Source of the DNA: Actinoplanes teichomyceticus ATCC 31121
GTDB taxonomy: Bacteria > Actinomycetota > Actinomycetes > Mycobacteriales > Micromonosporaceae
Direction: 5' to 3'
Length of the DNA: 64,000 nt
Assembly (NCBI RefSeq): GCF_003711105.1
Contig: NZ_CP023865.1
Location: forward strand, 1,958,001-2,022,000
This document shows, one piece after another, positions 15,617-24,057 of this stretch. Position 1 is the first letter of the stretch. Every line of letters begins with the position of its first letter. Position numbers and translations under genes: made by a program. Below the pieces are notes generated by a model. It did no database searches and was not told the DNA's origin. It worked only from the letters and a program-made list of their open reading frames with translations.

Positions 15617-17458
15617 TTGTCGTCTGGTCAGGGATCAGACCCGCACCTGCTCGCCCTGCTGCGGGCCATCCGGCTCCGCCAGAGCGCGCCGGACGCGGCC
15701 GCCGCCGGCGCCGCCGACACGGCCGCCGCGCTGTCCGAGCTGTCCGCCGGCAAGCCGCCGCCGAAGCCCGAGCCGGCGCCGGACGCCGGGACACCGCCGC
15801 CGGCGGCGCCCGGCGCCGCCGGTGGGCGTGACCCGGGCGGCGCGACCAGGCCGGGCGGGCCGAAACGGGTCGGCGGCGTCGGGCGCGCAACGCCGGGCGG
15901 ACCCGGGCCGGGCGCCCGGGCCGCGACCTCGGAGGGTGACACGGTGGCAGGTCCGCAGGGCGGTGCGACGGCCGGGCGCTCCGGCGACGACGACCGGCCG
16001 CCCAAGGCCGGATCGGAGCTGCTCTGGCGCGGGGACCAGGGTGCTGCGCTGGGCCGGGCCGGGCTCGGCGCCGCGGCCCGGCGGCCGGGCGCCGCGGGGC
16101 CGCCGGATCGGGCGGCGAGTGCGGCCTACGGCGTACCGATCAATCGGGTCAATCCGATCAGCGGGATCAACCCGGCCGGACCGGCGACCCCGGTCCCGGC
16201 CGTCCCGGGCGTGCCGAAGGTGCGCCCGATCGGCGGCGCGGGCACCGAGTTCCCCTCGGTGACCCCGGCCGAGTACGCCGCGCACTTCGCCCATCGGACC
16301 GCCCGGCGCAACCTGCCCTCGGACGGCATGGACCCGGGCGACACCATGGCGCTGCGGGACACCCAACGGCTGCTCAGCACCGGCCTGACCTTCGCCGGCG
16401 GTGTCGACGAGGTGGCCGAGCGGCTGTGGGACGCGCTGCTGCAGGCCCAGCCGGACCTGCTCACCACGCTGCCCGGCACCCCGGACTCGCAGCGTGCCCA
16501 GCTGGCCCGGGCGCTGACCTGGCTGGTGCACCGGCTCGACGACCCGCCCGCCGTGGTCGCCGGGTGCGCGCAGCTGGGCGCGGCCCTGGCCGAGTGCGGC
16601 GTGCAGTGGAACCAGCTGCAGATGGTCAGCGCGGCGCTCGCCGAGGCGATGCGCGCCGGGATGGCGCCGGGCGTCTGGCGGCAGGAGTTCGACCACGCCT
16701 GGCGCTGGACCTGGCAGCACGTCTACGAGTGGCTCGTGCACGGGGGCACGCTGGTCGCCTACCAGCCGACCGTCTGGGAGACCGAGGTGGTCGGCCACCA
16801 GCTGCGCCGTCCCGACCTGGCGGTGGTGCAACTGCGGCCGTTCCTGCCGCTGCCCTACCGCCCGGGCCAGTACGCCCGGGTCGAGCTCGACGGCGTGCCC
16901 GGCGCCTGGCGGCCGTACTCCCTGGCCGGCGCCCCGCAGCGGGACGACGTGATCGAGCTGCACGTGCGGGCCAAGACCGAGACCGGGGTGAGCGGCACGC
17001 TGGTGCACCACACCCGGGTCGGCGACCGCATCCGGGTCGGCCGCGCCGAGGGCGCCATGGGCGTGCCCGCCGAGCCCGGCCGCGGCATGTTGATGATCGC
17101 CGGGGACACCGGGGTCGCGCCGATGAAGGCGATGCTCGCGCATCTGGCCGTGACCCAGGACCCGCGGCCGGCGGTGCTGTTCTGGGGCGTGCGCAACCTC
17201 GACGAGCTGTACGACATCGAGGAGCTGCTGGAGATCGCCGGGGAGGCGCCGCGGGCCACGGTGATCCCGGTGGTCTCCGAGGGCGATCCCGGGCCGTACC
17301 CGTACGGGCTGGTCACCGACGCGGTGGCGGCCTACGGCGAGTGGACCCGGCACGAGGTGTATCTGGCCGGTCCGCCGCTCATGCTGGCCGCGACCAGTCT
17401 CGCGCTGCAGCAGCTGGGCGTCTCCCCGCAGCGGATCCACCACGACGCCCCGGAGTGA
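15617..17458 (+). CDS. Flavohemoprotein-like reductase with a haem-ligand-less globin domain
   Basis: A 613-residue protein: a disordered Ala/Pro/Gly tail (1-about 210), a globin-like domain (about 250-375), and an FAD/NAD(P)H reductase module with RPYSLAG (FAD), GDTGVAPMKAML and YLAGPPLM (NAD). An ungapped hand alignment to E. coli Hmp runs through QRAQLARALTWLVHRLDDPP and beyond; in it the proximal haem His falls on Leu324 and the distal Tyr on Trp271. The fold is kept but the haem ligand is lost, so NO dioxygenase activity is unlikely. It may be a sensor or a partner-binding reductase. The TTG start at 15617 follows a G-rich ribosome-binding site. Confidence 0.85.
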   Translation: MSSGQGSDPHLLALLRAIRLRQSAPDAAAAGAADTAAALSELSAGKPPPKPEPAPDAGTPPPAAPGAAGGRDPGGATRPGGPKRVGGVGRATPGGPGPGARAATSEGDTVAGPQGGATAGRSGDDDRPPKAGSELLWRGDQGAALGRAGLGAAARRPGAAGPPDRAASAAYGVPINRVNPISGINPAGPATPVPAVPGVPKVRPIGGAGTEFPSVTPAEYAAHFAHRTARRNLPSDGMDPGDTMALRDTQRLLSTGLTFAGGVDEVAERLWDALLQAQPDLLTTLPGTPDSQRAQLARALTWLVHRLDDPPAVVAGCAQLGAALAECGVQWNQLQMVSAALAEAMRAGMAPGVWRQEFDHAWRWTWQHVYEWLVHGGTLVAYQPTVWETEVVGHQLRRPDLAVVQLRPFLPLPYRPGQYARVELDGVPGAWRPYSLAGAPQRDDVIELHVRAKTETGVSGTLVHHTRVGDRIRVGRAEGAMGVPAEPGRGMLMIAGDTGVAPMKAMLAHLAVTQDPRPAVLFWGVRNLDELYDIEELLEIAGEAPRATVIPVVSEGDPGPYPYGLVTDAVAAYGEWTRHEVYLAGPPLMLAATSLALQQLGVSPQRIHHDAPE

Positions 17459-17461
17459 CCC

Positions 17462-17824
17462 TCAGCCGATCGCGTACCCGGGCACGGACGGCCAGCGGAC
17501 GGTGAGCACCACCGCCTCCTCGGGGGCGTACCACGAATGGTCGACGCCGCGGCCCCAGACCACGTAGTCGCCCTGCTTGCCGAGCACCACGGTGCGGCGT
17601 GGAAACTCCAGGTGGAAGCGGCCGCTGATCAGCACGAGCAGCGCGGTTCGCTGCTCGCCGCGGACCCACTCGGCCCGCCGGTCGCCGGCCGGGTGCCGGC
17701 CCCACTTGATCTCCACGTCGGTGCTGTGCCGCGGATGCCCCGGCGGCATGAAATGGCCCAGCAGCCAGCCGCGCTCGGCGAGCGCGTCCGGGTCGGCGTT
17801 CCCCACGTAGATCGACTCGTCCAC
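17462..17824 (-). CDS. Cupin-domain protein
   Basis: A 120-residue single-domain cupin. It has GHFMPPGHPRHSTDVEIKWGRH at its N-terminal strand pair (His-rich, first cupin motif position) and LISGRFHLEFP with GDYVVWGRGVDHSWYAPEE as the second motif, whose Gly and His spacing is typical. It probably binds a metal or small ligand. GTG 17824 is chosen; it is divergent from the DUF1963 gene with only 66 bp between. The 3' end nearly touches the convergent reductase gene. Confidence 0.8.
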   Translation of the reverse strand: MDESIYVGNADPDALAERGWLLGHFMPPGHPRHSTDVEIKWGRHPAGDRRAEWVRGEQRTALLVLISGRFHLEFPRRTVVLGKQGDYVVWGRGVDHSWYAPEEAVVLTVRWPSVPGYAIG

Positions 17825-17890
17825 GGCCGAGACGCTACCCGCCGGCGTTTTCGCCGCCGCGGCAGCGGCGCGGACGGGACACTCGAGGGC

Positions 17891-18763
17891 GTGGAGATCA
17901 CCGACGACGTCCTGGCCGAAGCCGCCCCGCGGCTGCGCGCGGCGCTGACCGCGGCGGCACTGCCGTCGCTGCGGCTGACCACGGCCGGCGAGTGCGCCGG
18001 GGACACCGCCGGCACCCGCCTGGGCGGGTTGCCGCTGCTGGTCGCGGGTACGGCGTGGCCGTGCTCGCCGTCCGGCCGGGCGCAGTGCTTCCTCGGCCAG
18101 CTGAACAGCGACGACGTCAACGCCCGGTTCGGGGCCGCGCGGCTGCCGGCGGGAACCGTGCTGAGCTTCTTCTACGACTGGGTGGAGCAGCGCTGGGGCT
18201 TCGACCCGGCCGACGCGGGGCACTGGCGGGTGCTGGCGACCCCGGTGGACGGGGCGGTCGCGGTCAGCGGGACGGCGGACTCGTTCACCGCGCACGCGGT
18301 CACCGCCACCGTGGTGCGCACGGTGCCCGACCTGGGGGAGCCGCCGGTCGAGCCGGTTCGCGCCGTCTCCGGCGAGGCGACCCGGCACCACCTGCCCCGG
18401 CACCACGGGTGGGCGCGCGGATGGAACCCGGTCGACGCGTTCTACCGGGCCACCGGCGCGGCCGCCGGGGTGCCCGTGCACCGGGTCTTCGGCTGGCCGG
18501 ACGTGCTACAGGGGCCGATGGAGCTGGAGTGCCAGCTCGCGGCGAACGGGGTGCGCCACGGCAACCCGGCCGGGCCGGAGCGGGCGCGGGTCGCCGAGCT
18601 GCGCCCGGGTGCCGCGGACTGGGTCCTGCTGTGGCAGATCGACACGGACGACGCCCTGGAGTGGCGGTGGGCGGACGCCGGCCGGCTCTACTACTGGATC
18701 CGCCGCCGCGACCTGGCGGCCGGCGCGTTCGAGCGGTGCTGGGTGGTGCTCCAGTGCCCGTGA
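17891..18763 (+). CDS. DUF1963 (YwqG-like) protein
   Basis: A 290-residue cytoplasmic protein of the DUF1963/YwqG type, recognised from the order of segments: TRLGGLPLLVAGTAWPCSPSGRAQCFLGQLN (written as a region, residues about 40-70), a central LSFFYDW, and the C-terminal WVLLWQIDTDD ... YYWIRRRDLAAGAFERCWVVLQ. The family is widespread in bacteria and structurally known but has no assigned reaction. The start is GTG 17891. It is divergent from the cupin gene. Confidence 0.85.
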   Translation: MEITDDVLAEAAPRLRAALTAAALPSLRLTTAGECAGDTAGTRLGGLPLLVAGTAWPCSPSGRAQCFLGQLNSDDVNARFGAARLPAGTVLSFFYDWVEQRWGFDPADAGHWRVLATPVDGAVAVSGTADSFTAHAVTATVVRTVPDLGEPPVEPVRAVSGEATRHHLPRHHGWARGWNPVDAFYRATGAAAGVPVHRVFGWPDVLQGPMELECQLAANGVRHGNPAGPERARVAELRPGAADWVLLWQIDTDDALEWRWADAGRLYYWIRRRDLAAGAFERCWVVLQCP

Positions 18764-18792
18764 CCGGTGGCGGCCTCCGTCCCCGCCGCGGC

Positions 18793-20094
18793 TCAGAGCG
18801 CGTCGTGCAGCAGCTTCTGGTAGGTCGCCGGGATGTGGTGCGGGCCGCCGGGGGTGAACACGTCGCTGTGCGAGACGGTGTCCCACGCCGATGCCGGGAC
18901 CGCGGCGCGCAGCGCGACCAGCACCGGCGCGTCGTCGGTCAGCATGGAGAGCGCCACCAGGCACTCCTCGGCCTCCCCGACGCACTCGAACGGCTTGTGC
19001 GCGTCCACGCCGAGCAGCTCCAGGAAGCCCGGGACCTGCGCCTCGTCGGCGAAGAGGTCGTGGCCGAAGATGTGCGCGAGGCGCTCGCGGGGCATGTGCG
19101 GGGCCATCGCGAGGAACACGAACCGGCACTTCGGGCAGTCACCGCACCAGCGCGCCGTAGGATCGTGCAGTTTGAACGCCTTGTTACAGCTGGTAACAAC
19201 ATCATCGTACGCTGTGTGACCGGCGAACAGCCGCGCGATGTGCAGCTCGGACAGCGTGCGCAGCAGCGAGAAGTACGGTTCGGTCAGCCCGGTGTGCGCC
19301 GTGACGGCGGCCCGCAGCAACCCCTCGGCGAGCACTCCCTTGGACCACTGGTGGTTGACCTCGTGACCGTTCCAGACCAGGTTGGGGTCGGAGGCGGAGC
19401 GCTCGTTCGACATCACCACCGGGCCCAGGCCGTGCCAGACGGCGGTGGCGATCGCGATCAGCGAGTTGATCGCGGTGACCGGGATGTGCCCGTTCAGCGC
19501 GCCGGCCTTGTTCAGCTCGAACAGACGCGGGTCCAGCCGGCGGCGGGCGGCCAGCGCGGGCAGGCCGGAGGCGGCGTTCACGTTCTCGATCACCGGGTTC
19601 GGGTTGACCGAGAAGGGCACCGGGTCCAGCCCGGCGGCGCGCAGGATCTCCAGCGTGACGATGGAATCCTTGCCGCCGCCGACCGCGGACAGCGGGCGGC
19701 CGGTGACCTCGACCGGGGCGGCGGCGGGCGCGACCCCCGGCGTTTCCACGGCCAGGTCCAGCACGTGCGGAAGCTGGTTGCGGTAGGCGTACTCGGCCAG
19801 GCCGTCGGTGTAGATCGCGGTGAACCAGGCGGCGACCTCGGGCGCCACCGGCCGTGGCGCGAGCACCCGCGGCGGGGCGCCGACCTTGTAGTAGCTCACC
19901 CCGGCGACCACGTGCAGCAGCTCGAGCACCCGGTGGAAGGCGGCCGGGACCTCCGGCTCTGACTCCGGCCGCGGGAACGTGATCGTCTCGGTGAAGTGCA
20001 GGGACTCCGGGCCGTCGAGCACGTAGTCGAACGTGGCGACCCCGCTCGCCGGGTCGAACGCGTACGAGGGGAAGCGCATGACGTCGAACTGCAC
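18793..20094 (-). CDS. murL: UDP-MurNAc-L-Ala-L-Glu epimerase MurL
   Basis: A 433-residue enzyme matching MurL, which activates the terminal Glu of UDP-MurNAc-L-Ala-L-Glu with ATP and epimerises it to D-Glu, replacing the MurI route. A PP-loop-like ATP site is present as SAVGGGKDS (near residue 140), followed by VNPNPVIENVNAASG, MSNERSASDPNL, and a Cys-containing CGDCPKCRFVFLAM segment. It is divergent from murD2, the dedicated L-Glu-adding ligase, with 110 bp between; this pairing is the known signature of the pathway in Xanthomonas and in some actinobacteria. Start ATG 20094. Confidence 0.9.
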   Translation of the reverse strand: MQFDVMRFPSYAFDPASGVATFDYVLDGPESLHFTETITFPRPESEPEVPAAFHRVLELLHVVAGVSYYKVGAPPRVLAPRPVAPEVAAWFTAIYTDGLAEYAYRNQLPHVLDLAVETPGVAPAAAPVEVTGRPLSAVGGGKDSIVTLEILRAAGLDPVPFSVNPNPVIENVNAASGLPALAARRRLDPRLFELNKAGALNGHIPVTAINSLIAIATAVWHGLGPVVMSNERSASDPNLVWNGHEVNHQWSKGVLAEGLLRAAVTAHTGLTEPYFSLLRTLSELHIARLFAGHTAYDDVVTSCNKAFKLHDPTARWCGDCPKCRFVFLAMAPHMPRERLAHIFGHDLFADEAQVPGFLELLGVDAHKPFECVGEAEECLVALSMLTDDAPVLVALRAAVPASAWDTVSHSDVFTPGGPHHIPATYQKLLHDAL

Positions 20095-20204
20095 CCGGGG
20101 ACTCCTGTCTTCTGGCCGACGGGCAATATTAGTGCGGTCCGGCGGGGATCGATCGGTTCGGTCCGGCGACGACCGCCGCGAGGGACGACTTTGGGGGGAC
20201 TGAC

Positions 20205-21548
20205 GTGCGCCTGGCAGACCTGCGCGACCGCTCGGTGGCGGTCTGGGGAACCGGCCGGGAGGGGCGCGCCGCGGTGACCGCGATCGCCGCGCACGGTCCG
20301 GCCCGGCTGATCGCCGTCAACGACGGTCCCGGCTATCTCGATGACCCGTGGGACGGCACGCTCGCCCCGCTGGCCGGCGGCGAGCACGCGTTCGCGGCGC
20401 TGGTCAGCGCGGACGTCGTGGTGCGCTCGCCGGGCGTGCCGTCGACCCACCCGTTCATGGCCAGCCTGCGCGAGCGCGGCGTCACCATCACCGGCGGCAG
20501 CGCCCTCTGGATGGCCGACCACGCCGCGCGGACCGTCGGCGTCACCGGCAGCAAGGGCAAGAGCACCACGTCCAGCCTGATCAGCCACCTGCTGGCGGCG
20601 GTCGGCCGGCCCAACGCGTACGGCGGCAACATCGGCGTCCCGCTGCTCGACCTGCCGCCCGCCGAGCTCTACGTCCTCGAGCTCTCCAGCTACCAGTGCG
20701 CCGACCTGACCGACTCGCCGCGGGTGGCCGTGGTCACCTCGCTGTTCCCGGAGCACCTGGACGCGCACGGCGGCGAGCGGGAGTACTACCGCGACAAGCT
20801 CAACCTCCTCCGCCACGGACCGGATCTGATCGTGGTCAACGGCGCTGACGAGCGGCTGCGCGACGAGATCCGGGGCGTCACCGACCGCAACGGCTTCCCG
20901 CCCGTGCCGGCCGCCGCCGGCGACTCCCGTTTCCGGGTCGCGGACGGCATGGTGTTCTGCAGCGACGAGCCGCTGTTCGAGCGGGCCGCGCTGCGGCTCA
21001 AGGGCGGGCACAACGAGCGGAACCTGTGCGTCGCCCTGGCCGTCCTGGACGGCATGGGCGTCGACGTGGTGGGCGGTCGGGCCGAGCTCGCCGCCGCGGT
21101 CCGCTCGTTCGAGGGGCTGCCGCACCGCCTGACCGAGATCGACGACCCGTCCGGGGTGACCTTCGTCGACGACACCCTGTCCACGTCGCCGTACTCCGCG
21201 ATGCACGCCATCGAGGCCTACCAGGACCGCCCGCTCACCGTGCTGGTCGGCGGTACCGACCGCGGCCTCGACTACGCTCCGTTGCGAGACTTCCTCGCCA
21301 CGCGGGAACTCACCGTGATCGGTATACCGGACAGCGGCCCGCGCATCCTGGCCGAGCTGGCCGGCCTCCCGAAGATCACCGCCATCTCGGCCGAGGACCT
21401 CGCCGACGCGGTCCGGCTGGCCCGCGAGGCGACCCCGCCCGGCGGCGTGGTCCTGCTGTCCCCGGCGGCGCCGAGCTACGGCCGCTTCCGCAATTTCGAG
21501 CACCGCTCCGAGGCGTTCGCCGAGGCGATCCGCGCGACCGCGAAGTAG
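20205..21548 (+). CDS. murD2: UDP-MurNAc-L-alanine:L-glutamate ligase MurD2
   Basis: A 447-residue Mur ligase. It has an N-terminal Rossmann-like domain with GTGREGRAAV, the ATP P-loop TGSKGKSTTSSL, a central LELSSYQCADL and FPEHLDAHG, and a C-terminal domain where the D-Glu-ligase box of canonical MurD is changed (VDDTLSTSPYSAM). The neighbouring murL indicates it adds L-Glu rather than D-Glu to UDP-MurNAc-L-Ala, in the cytoplasmic stage of peptidoglycan synthesis. Start GTG 20205, after GGGGGGAC. Immediately after its stop a 39-bp tandem repeat begins. Confidence 0.9.
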   Translation: MRLADLRDRSVAVWGTGREGRAAVTAIAAHGPARLIAVNDGPGYLDDPWDGTLAPLAGGEHAFAALVSADVVVRSPGVPSTHPFMASLRERGVTITGGSALWMADHAARTVGVTGSKGKSTTSSLISHLLAAVGRPNAYGGNIGVPLLDLPPAELYVLELSSYQCADLTDSPRVAVVTSLFPEHLDAHGGEREYYRDKLNLLRHGPDLIVVNGADERLRDEIRGVTDRNGFPPVPAAAGDSRFRVADGMVFCSDEPLFERAALRLKGGHNERNLCVALAVLDGMGVDVVGGRAELAAAVRSFEGLPHRLTEIDDPSGVTFVDDTLSTSPYSAMHAIEAYQDRPLTVLVGGTDRGLDYAPLRDFLATRELTVIGIPDSGPRILAELAGLPKITAISAEDLADAVRLAREATPPGGVVLLSPAAPSYGRFRNFEHRSEAFAEAIRATAK

Positions 21549-21845
21549 GGGCTGCCCCGGCTGGTGAGGCGCGGTCGGCGCTGCCCGGGTGGTCGGTGTG
21601 CCGGGTGGCGCGGTCGGTGCTGCCCGGGTGGTCGGTGTGCCGGGTGGCGCGGTCGGTGCTGCCCGGGTGGTCGGTGTGCCGGGTGGCGCGGTCGGTGCTG
21701 CCCGGGTGGTCGGTGTGCCGGGTGGCGCGGTCGGTGCTGCCCGGGTGGTCGGTGTGCCGGGTGGCGCGGTCGGTGCTGCCCGGGTGGTCGGTGTGCGGGG
21801 TGGCGCGGTCGGTGCTGCCCGGGTGGTCGGTGTGCGGGAGTGGCG
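21549..21845. repeat. 39-bp tandem repeat after murD2, about seven copies
   Basis: Six to seven near-perfect 39-bp units rich in GGTCGGTG and CCGGGTGG, preceded by a degenerate first unit that begins at the murD2 stop codon. 39 is a multiple of three and all plus-strand frames are open, giving a 13-residue Val/Gly/Ala repeat if translated, but there is no convincing start or ribosome-binding site, so I treat it as non-coding. Confidence 0.93.
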
Positions 21846-21859
21846 CGGGCCCCGCTCCG

Positions 21860-21950
21860 GGCGGATCCGCCCGAGAGGGTGCCGAGGTCCGCGTGCCGGG
21901 CGGATCGGCCCGAGAGGGTGCCGAGGTCCGCGTGCCGGGCGGAATCGGCC
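21860..21950. repeat. Second, unrelated 39-bp repeat, two to three copies
   Basis: A unit containing GAGAGGGTGCCGAGGTCCGC repeats at 39-bp spacing between about 21860 and 21950. Its sequence differs from the preceding array although the period is identical. Further on, 22065-22132 holds two imperfect copies of a GTGGATGGTGGCGGTCAGA-like segment about 34 bp apart. Confidence 0.8.
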
Positions 21951-22115
21951 CGCTCAGGTTCAGGATCTCGATGTCGTGGGTGGTCGGGAGGTGCGGGCCG
22001 CCGCTCCCGCCGAGGGCGCCTGCGGGCCGCGGGCGCGTCCGGGGCGCGAAGCCCGGGGCTACGCCCGTGGGTGGTCGCGGTCAGAGATCCGAGTACCGCC
22101 CGTGGATGGTGGCGG

Positions 22116-22403
22116 TCAGACATCGAGTACCCCTTGACCTCCCTCTCCTGGGCGAGGTCCGGGCTCCGGCTCGGGCTTCTGCGGCGGGGGGCTGTTCTGC
22201 GTCTCCGGCTCGGGCTTCTGCGGCGGGGGGCTGTTCTGCGTCTCCGTCTCCGGCTTCTGCGGCGGGGGGCTGTTCTGCGTCTCCGTCTCCGGCTCCTGCG
22301 GCCGGGAGCTGCCCCGCGTCCCGGGTCCGGCGCGGGCCCGTCGCTGCCCGTGGAGGCGACCAGCTGCGGCCGGCCTGCGGCTCTGCGGGCGCGTCCCGGG
22401 CAA
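22116..22403 (-). CDS. Possible small repeat protein (uncertain)
   Basis: A 95-codon frame from TTG 22403. Its second half is a 13-residue Pro/Glu/Thr/Gln repeat (around ETETQNSPPPQK) encoded by the third 39-bp array. In this frame every third codon position in the repeat is G or C, as in real genes of this genome, whereas the alternative minus-strand frame has A at several. Against it: no ribosome-binding site, a rare TTG start, and no recognisable domain. It could be a genuine extended linker protein, a remnant, or chance. Upstream of it the sequence is AT-rich (a run of seven T at about 22407-22413). Confidence 0.25.
   Translation of the reverse strand: MPGTRPQSRRPAAAGRLHGQRRARAGPGTRGSSRPQEPETETQNSPPPQKPETETQNSPPPQKPEPETQNSPPPQKPEPEPGPRPGEGGQGVLDV
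22160..22315. repeat. Third 39-bp tandem repeat, about four copies
   Basis: Four imperfect 39-bp units containing CTTCTGCGGCGGGGGGCTGT. It is the third array of period 39 within 800 bp, each with a different unit. The intergenic stretch from murD2 to the RpiR regulator (21549-22733) is otherwise without a confident gene. Confidence 0.9.
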
Positions 22404-22663
22404 GAATTTTTTTGATCTTGTTTCCCGCGTAACGGGCGGGTTTCGGGGTGTGAGCGGAACCGGCCGAACGGACTATGCGCCGACCGCCCTTCCGGAGCGG
22501 TGAGCCCACCGAACGGTTGATGGCAAAACGGGCGTAAGGCGGACATGTGATGGCGGTCACGTCGTAAGGGTTATTTCTGGATCGATGGCCGTCATCCGGC
22601 GGCGCCGAAACATCCGTTCATCGGCCCAGGTCAGGTAACGGTTTGAAAACTTCATCCACAGCC

Positions 22664-22697
22664 TTGACACAGGGGGGCGGTTAGTAAGAACTTTTAC
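22664..22697 (+). promoter_or_regulatory. Possible promoter and operator of the RpiR gene
   Basis: TTGACA at 22664-22669 could be a -35 box, though no clear -10 follows at 17 bp. The dyad GTAA-N6-TTAC at 22684-22697, with AAGAACTT at its centre, lies 37 bp before the regulator start in an unusually AT-rich stretch and is a candidate autoregulatory site. Confidence 0.35.
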
Positions 22698-22733
22698 CGC
22701 GACAGTAAACAGTCCTTCCTGAAAGGGTGTCCG

Positions 22734-24008
22734 ATGGCTGAGCCGGAGATGGACGGCACCGCGTCGACCGCGGTCGCCGACTCGCTGGTTCGCGACCAGG
22801 CTGCCCCGAACGGGAGCGACCGGGCCGCGCCAGACCGGCTGGACCAGGGCATCTGGGTCCGAGCCGAGCCCCGCAGCCGCCCCCCGGCCGGCCGCGCCGA
22901 CACCGGCCGCGGCGAGGCCCGCCAGGAGAACGCCCGCAGCGACATCGGCCGTGGCGAGACGCGCCAGGACAACGGCCGTGGCGAGACGCGCCAGGACAAC
23001 GGCCGTGGCGAGACGCGCCAGGAGAACGGCCGCAGCGACATCGGCCGCGGCGACGGCCGCGCCGACATCGGCCGGGGCGACCACGGGCGTACCGAAAAAT
23101 TGGACCGGAACGGGAGCGACCCCATGGACCACCCGCCCGCCGACGGGGTCCTGGTCCGGGTCCGCACGCTGCTCCCGGAGTTCACCGGAGCGCTGCAGCG
23201 CGTCGCCGAGCAGGTCCTCGCCGACCCGGCGGCCGCCTCCCGGGCGACCATCGTGGAGCTGGCCGAGCGCAGCGGCACCTCACCGGCCACGGTGACCCGG
23301 TTCTGCCGGGCGCTCGGCTTCGACGGCTACGCCGATCTGCGGCTGGGCATCGCCGCCGAGACCGGGCGCGCCCGGTCGGCCGGCTGGACGGTGGACATCG
23401 GCCGGGAGATCCAGCCCAACGACCCCCTGGAGCGGGTGCTCGGCCAGATCATGGCCGCCGACACCAGGGCCATGCACGACACCGCCTCGCTGCTGGACCT
23501 GGCCGAGGTGGAGCGGGCCGCGGCGGCGATCGCCGCCGCCCCGCGGGTCAACATCTTCGGCGCCAGCGGAAGCGCGCTGGTCGGCGAGGAGATGCAGTTC
23601 AGTTTGCACCGCATCGGCATCCCGGTGTGGGCCTGGACCGACGTGCACAACGGTCTGGCCAGCGCCGCGCTGTCGAGGCCCGGCGACGTCGCGCTCGGCA
23701 TCTCGCACAGCGGCGAGACCGGCGAGACGATCGAGTTGGTCGCCGAGGCGAGCAGCCGGGGCGCCACCACCATCGCGCTCACCAGCTTCCCTCGTTCCCC
23801 GCTGGCCGAGCTGGCGGACATCGTCCTGCTCACCGCCACCCAGGCGACCACCTTCCGGCCGGACGCGCTCTCCGCGCGCCACCCGCAACTGGTCGTCCTC
23901 GACCTCCTGTACGTCGCCGTCGCGCAGCGGACCCACGAACGCTCGCACGCCGCCTTCCAGCGCACCGCCCAGGCGGTGCACGGCCACAAAGCGGCGAAAG
24001 ACGCCTGA
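22734..24008 (+). CDS. MurR/RpiR-family regulator with repeat-rich N-terminal tail
   Basis: A 424-residue regulator. The C-terminal two thirds are a standard RpiR protein: helix-turn-helix (ATIVELAERSGTSPATVTRF, near 175-195) and a SIS sugar-phosphate-binding domain (VNIFGASGSALVGEEMQ ... GISHSGETGETIELV). Such regulators sense phosphosugars, and the two sugar uptake sets downstream are the obvious targets. The N-terminal 130 residues are Arg/Gly/Asp/Glu-rich and include three copies of a nine-residue GETRQDNGR-type unit encoded by a 27-bp repeat. ATG 22734 has the ribosome-binding site AAGGG; an internal ATG at 23124, after GGGAG, would give a normal-length regulator without the tail, so dual initiation is possible. 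Confidence 0.88.
   Translation: MAEPEMDGTASTAVADSLVRDQAAPNGSDRAAPDRLDQGIWVRAEPRSRPPAGRADTGRGEARQENARSDIGRGETRQDNGRGETRQDNGRGETRQENGRSDIGRGDGRADIGRGDHGRTEKLDRNGSDPMDHPPADGVLVRVRTLLPEFTGALQRVAEQVLADPAAASRATIVELAERSGTSPATVTRFCRALGFDGYADLRLGIAAETGRARSAGWTVDIGREIQPNDPLERVLGQIMAADTRAMHDTASLLDLAEVERAAAAIAAAPRVNIFGASGSALVGEEMQFSLHRIGIPVWAWTDVHNGLASAALSRPGDVALGISHSGETGETIELVAEASSRGATTIALTSFPRSPLAELADIVLLTATQATTFRPDALSARHPQLVVLDLLYVAVAQRTHERSHAAFQRTAQAVHGHKAAKDA
22948..23028. repeat. 27-bp tandem repeat inside the RpiR gene, three copies
   Basis: Three 27-bp in-frame units (GGCCGTGGCGAGACGCGCCA core) encode the charged nine-residue repeat of the regulator tail. Related but diverged copies flank them on both sides. 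Confidence 0.88.
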
Positions 24009-24057
24009 GCAGCACCATCACCCACCTGTGAGATATGAAACCCCTTCGGGAGGAAAA

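Noticed and set aside
21564..22415. Plus-strand frames of 180-280 codons through the 39-bp arrays
   Set aside because: Several frames are open at once, none has a ribosome-binding site or recognisable domain, and the content is purely repetitive.
22400..22440. T-rich run with CCCG/CGGG as intrinsic terminator
   Set aside because: The stem is only four base pairs and the T-run lies on the wrong side for murD2; more likely promoter-like AT-rich sequence.
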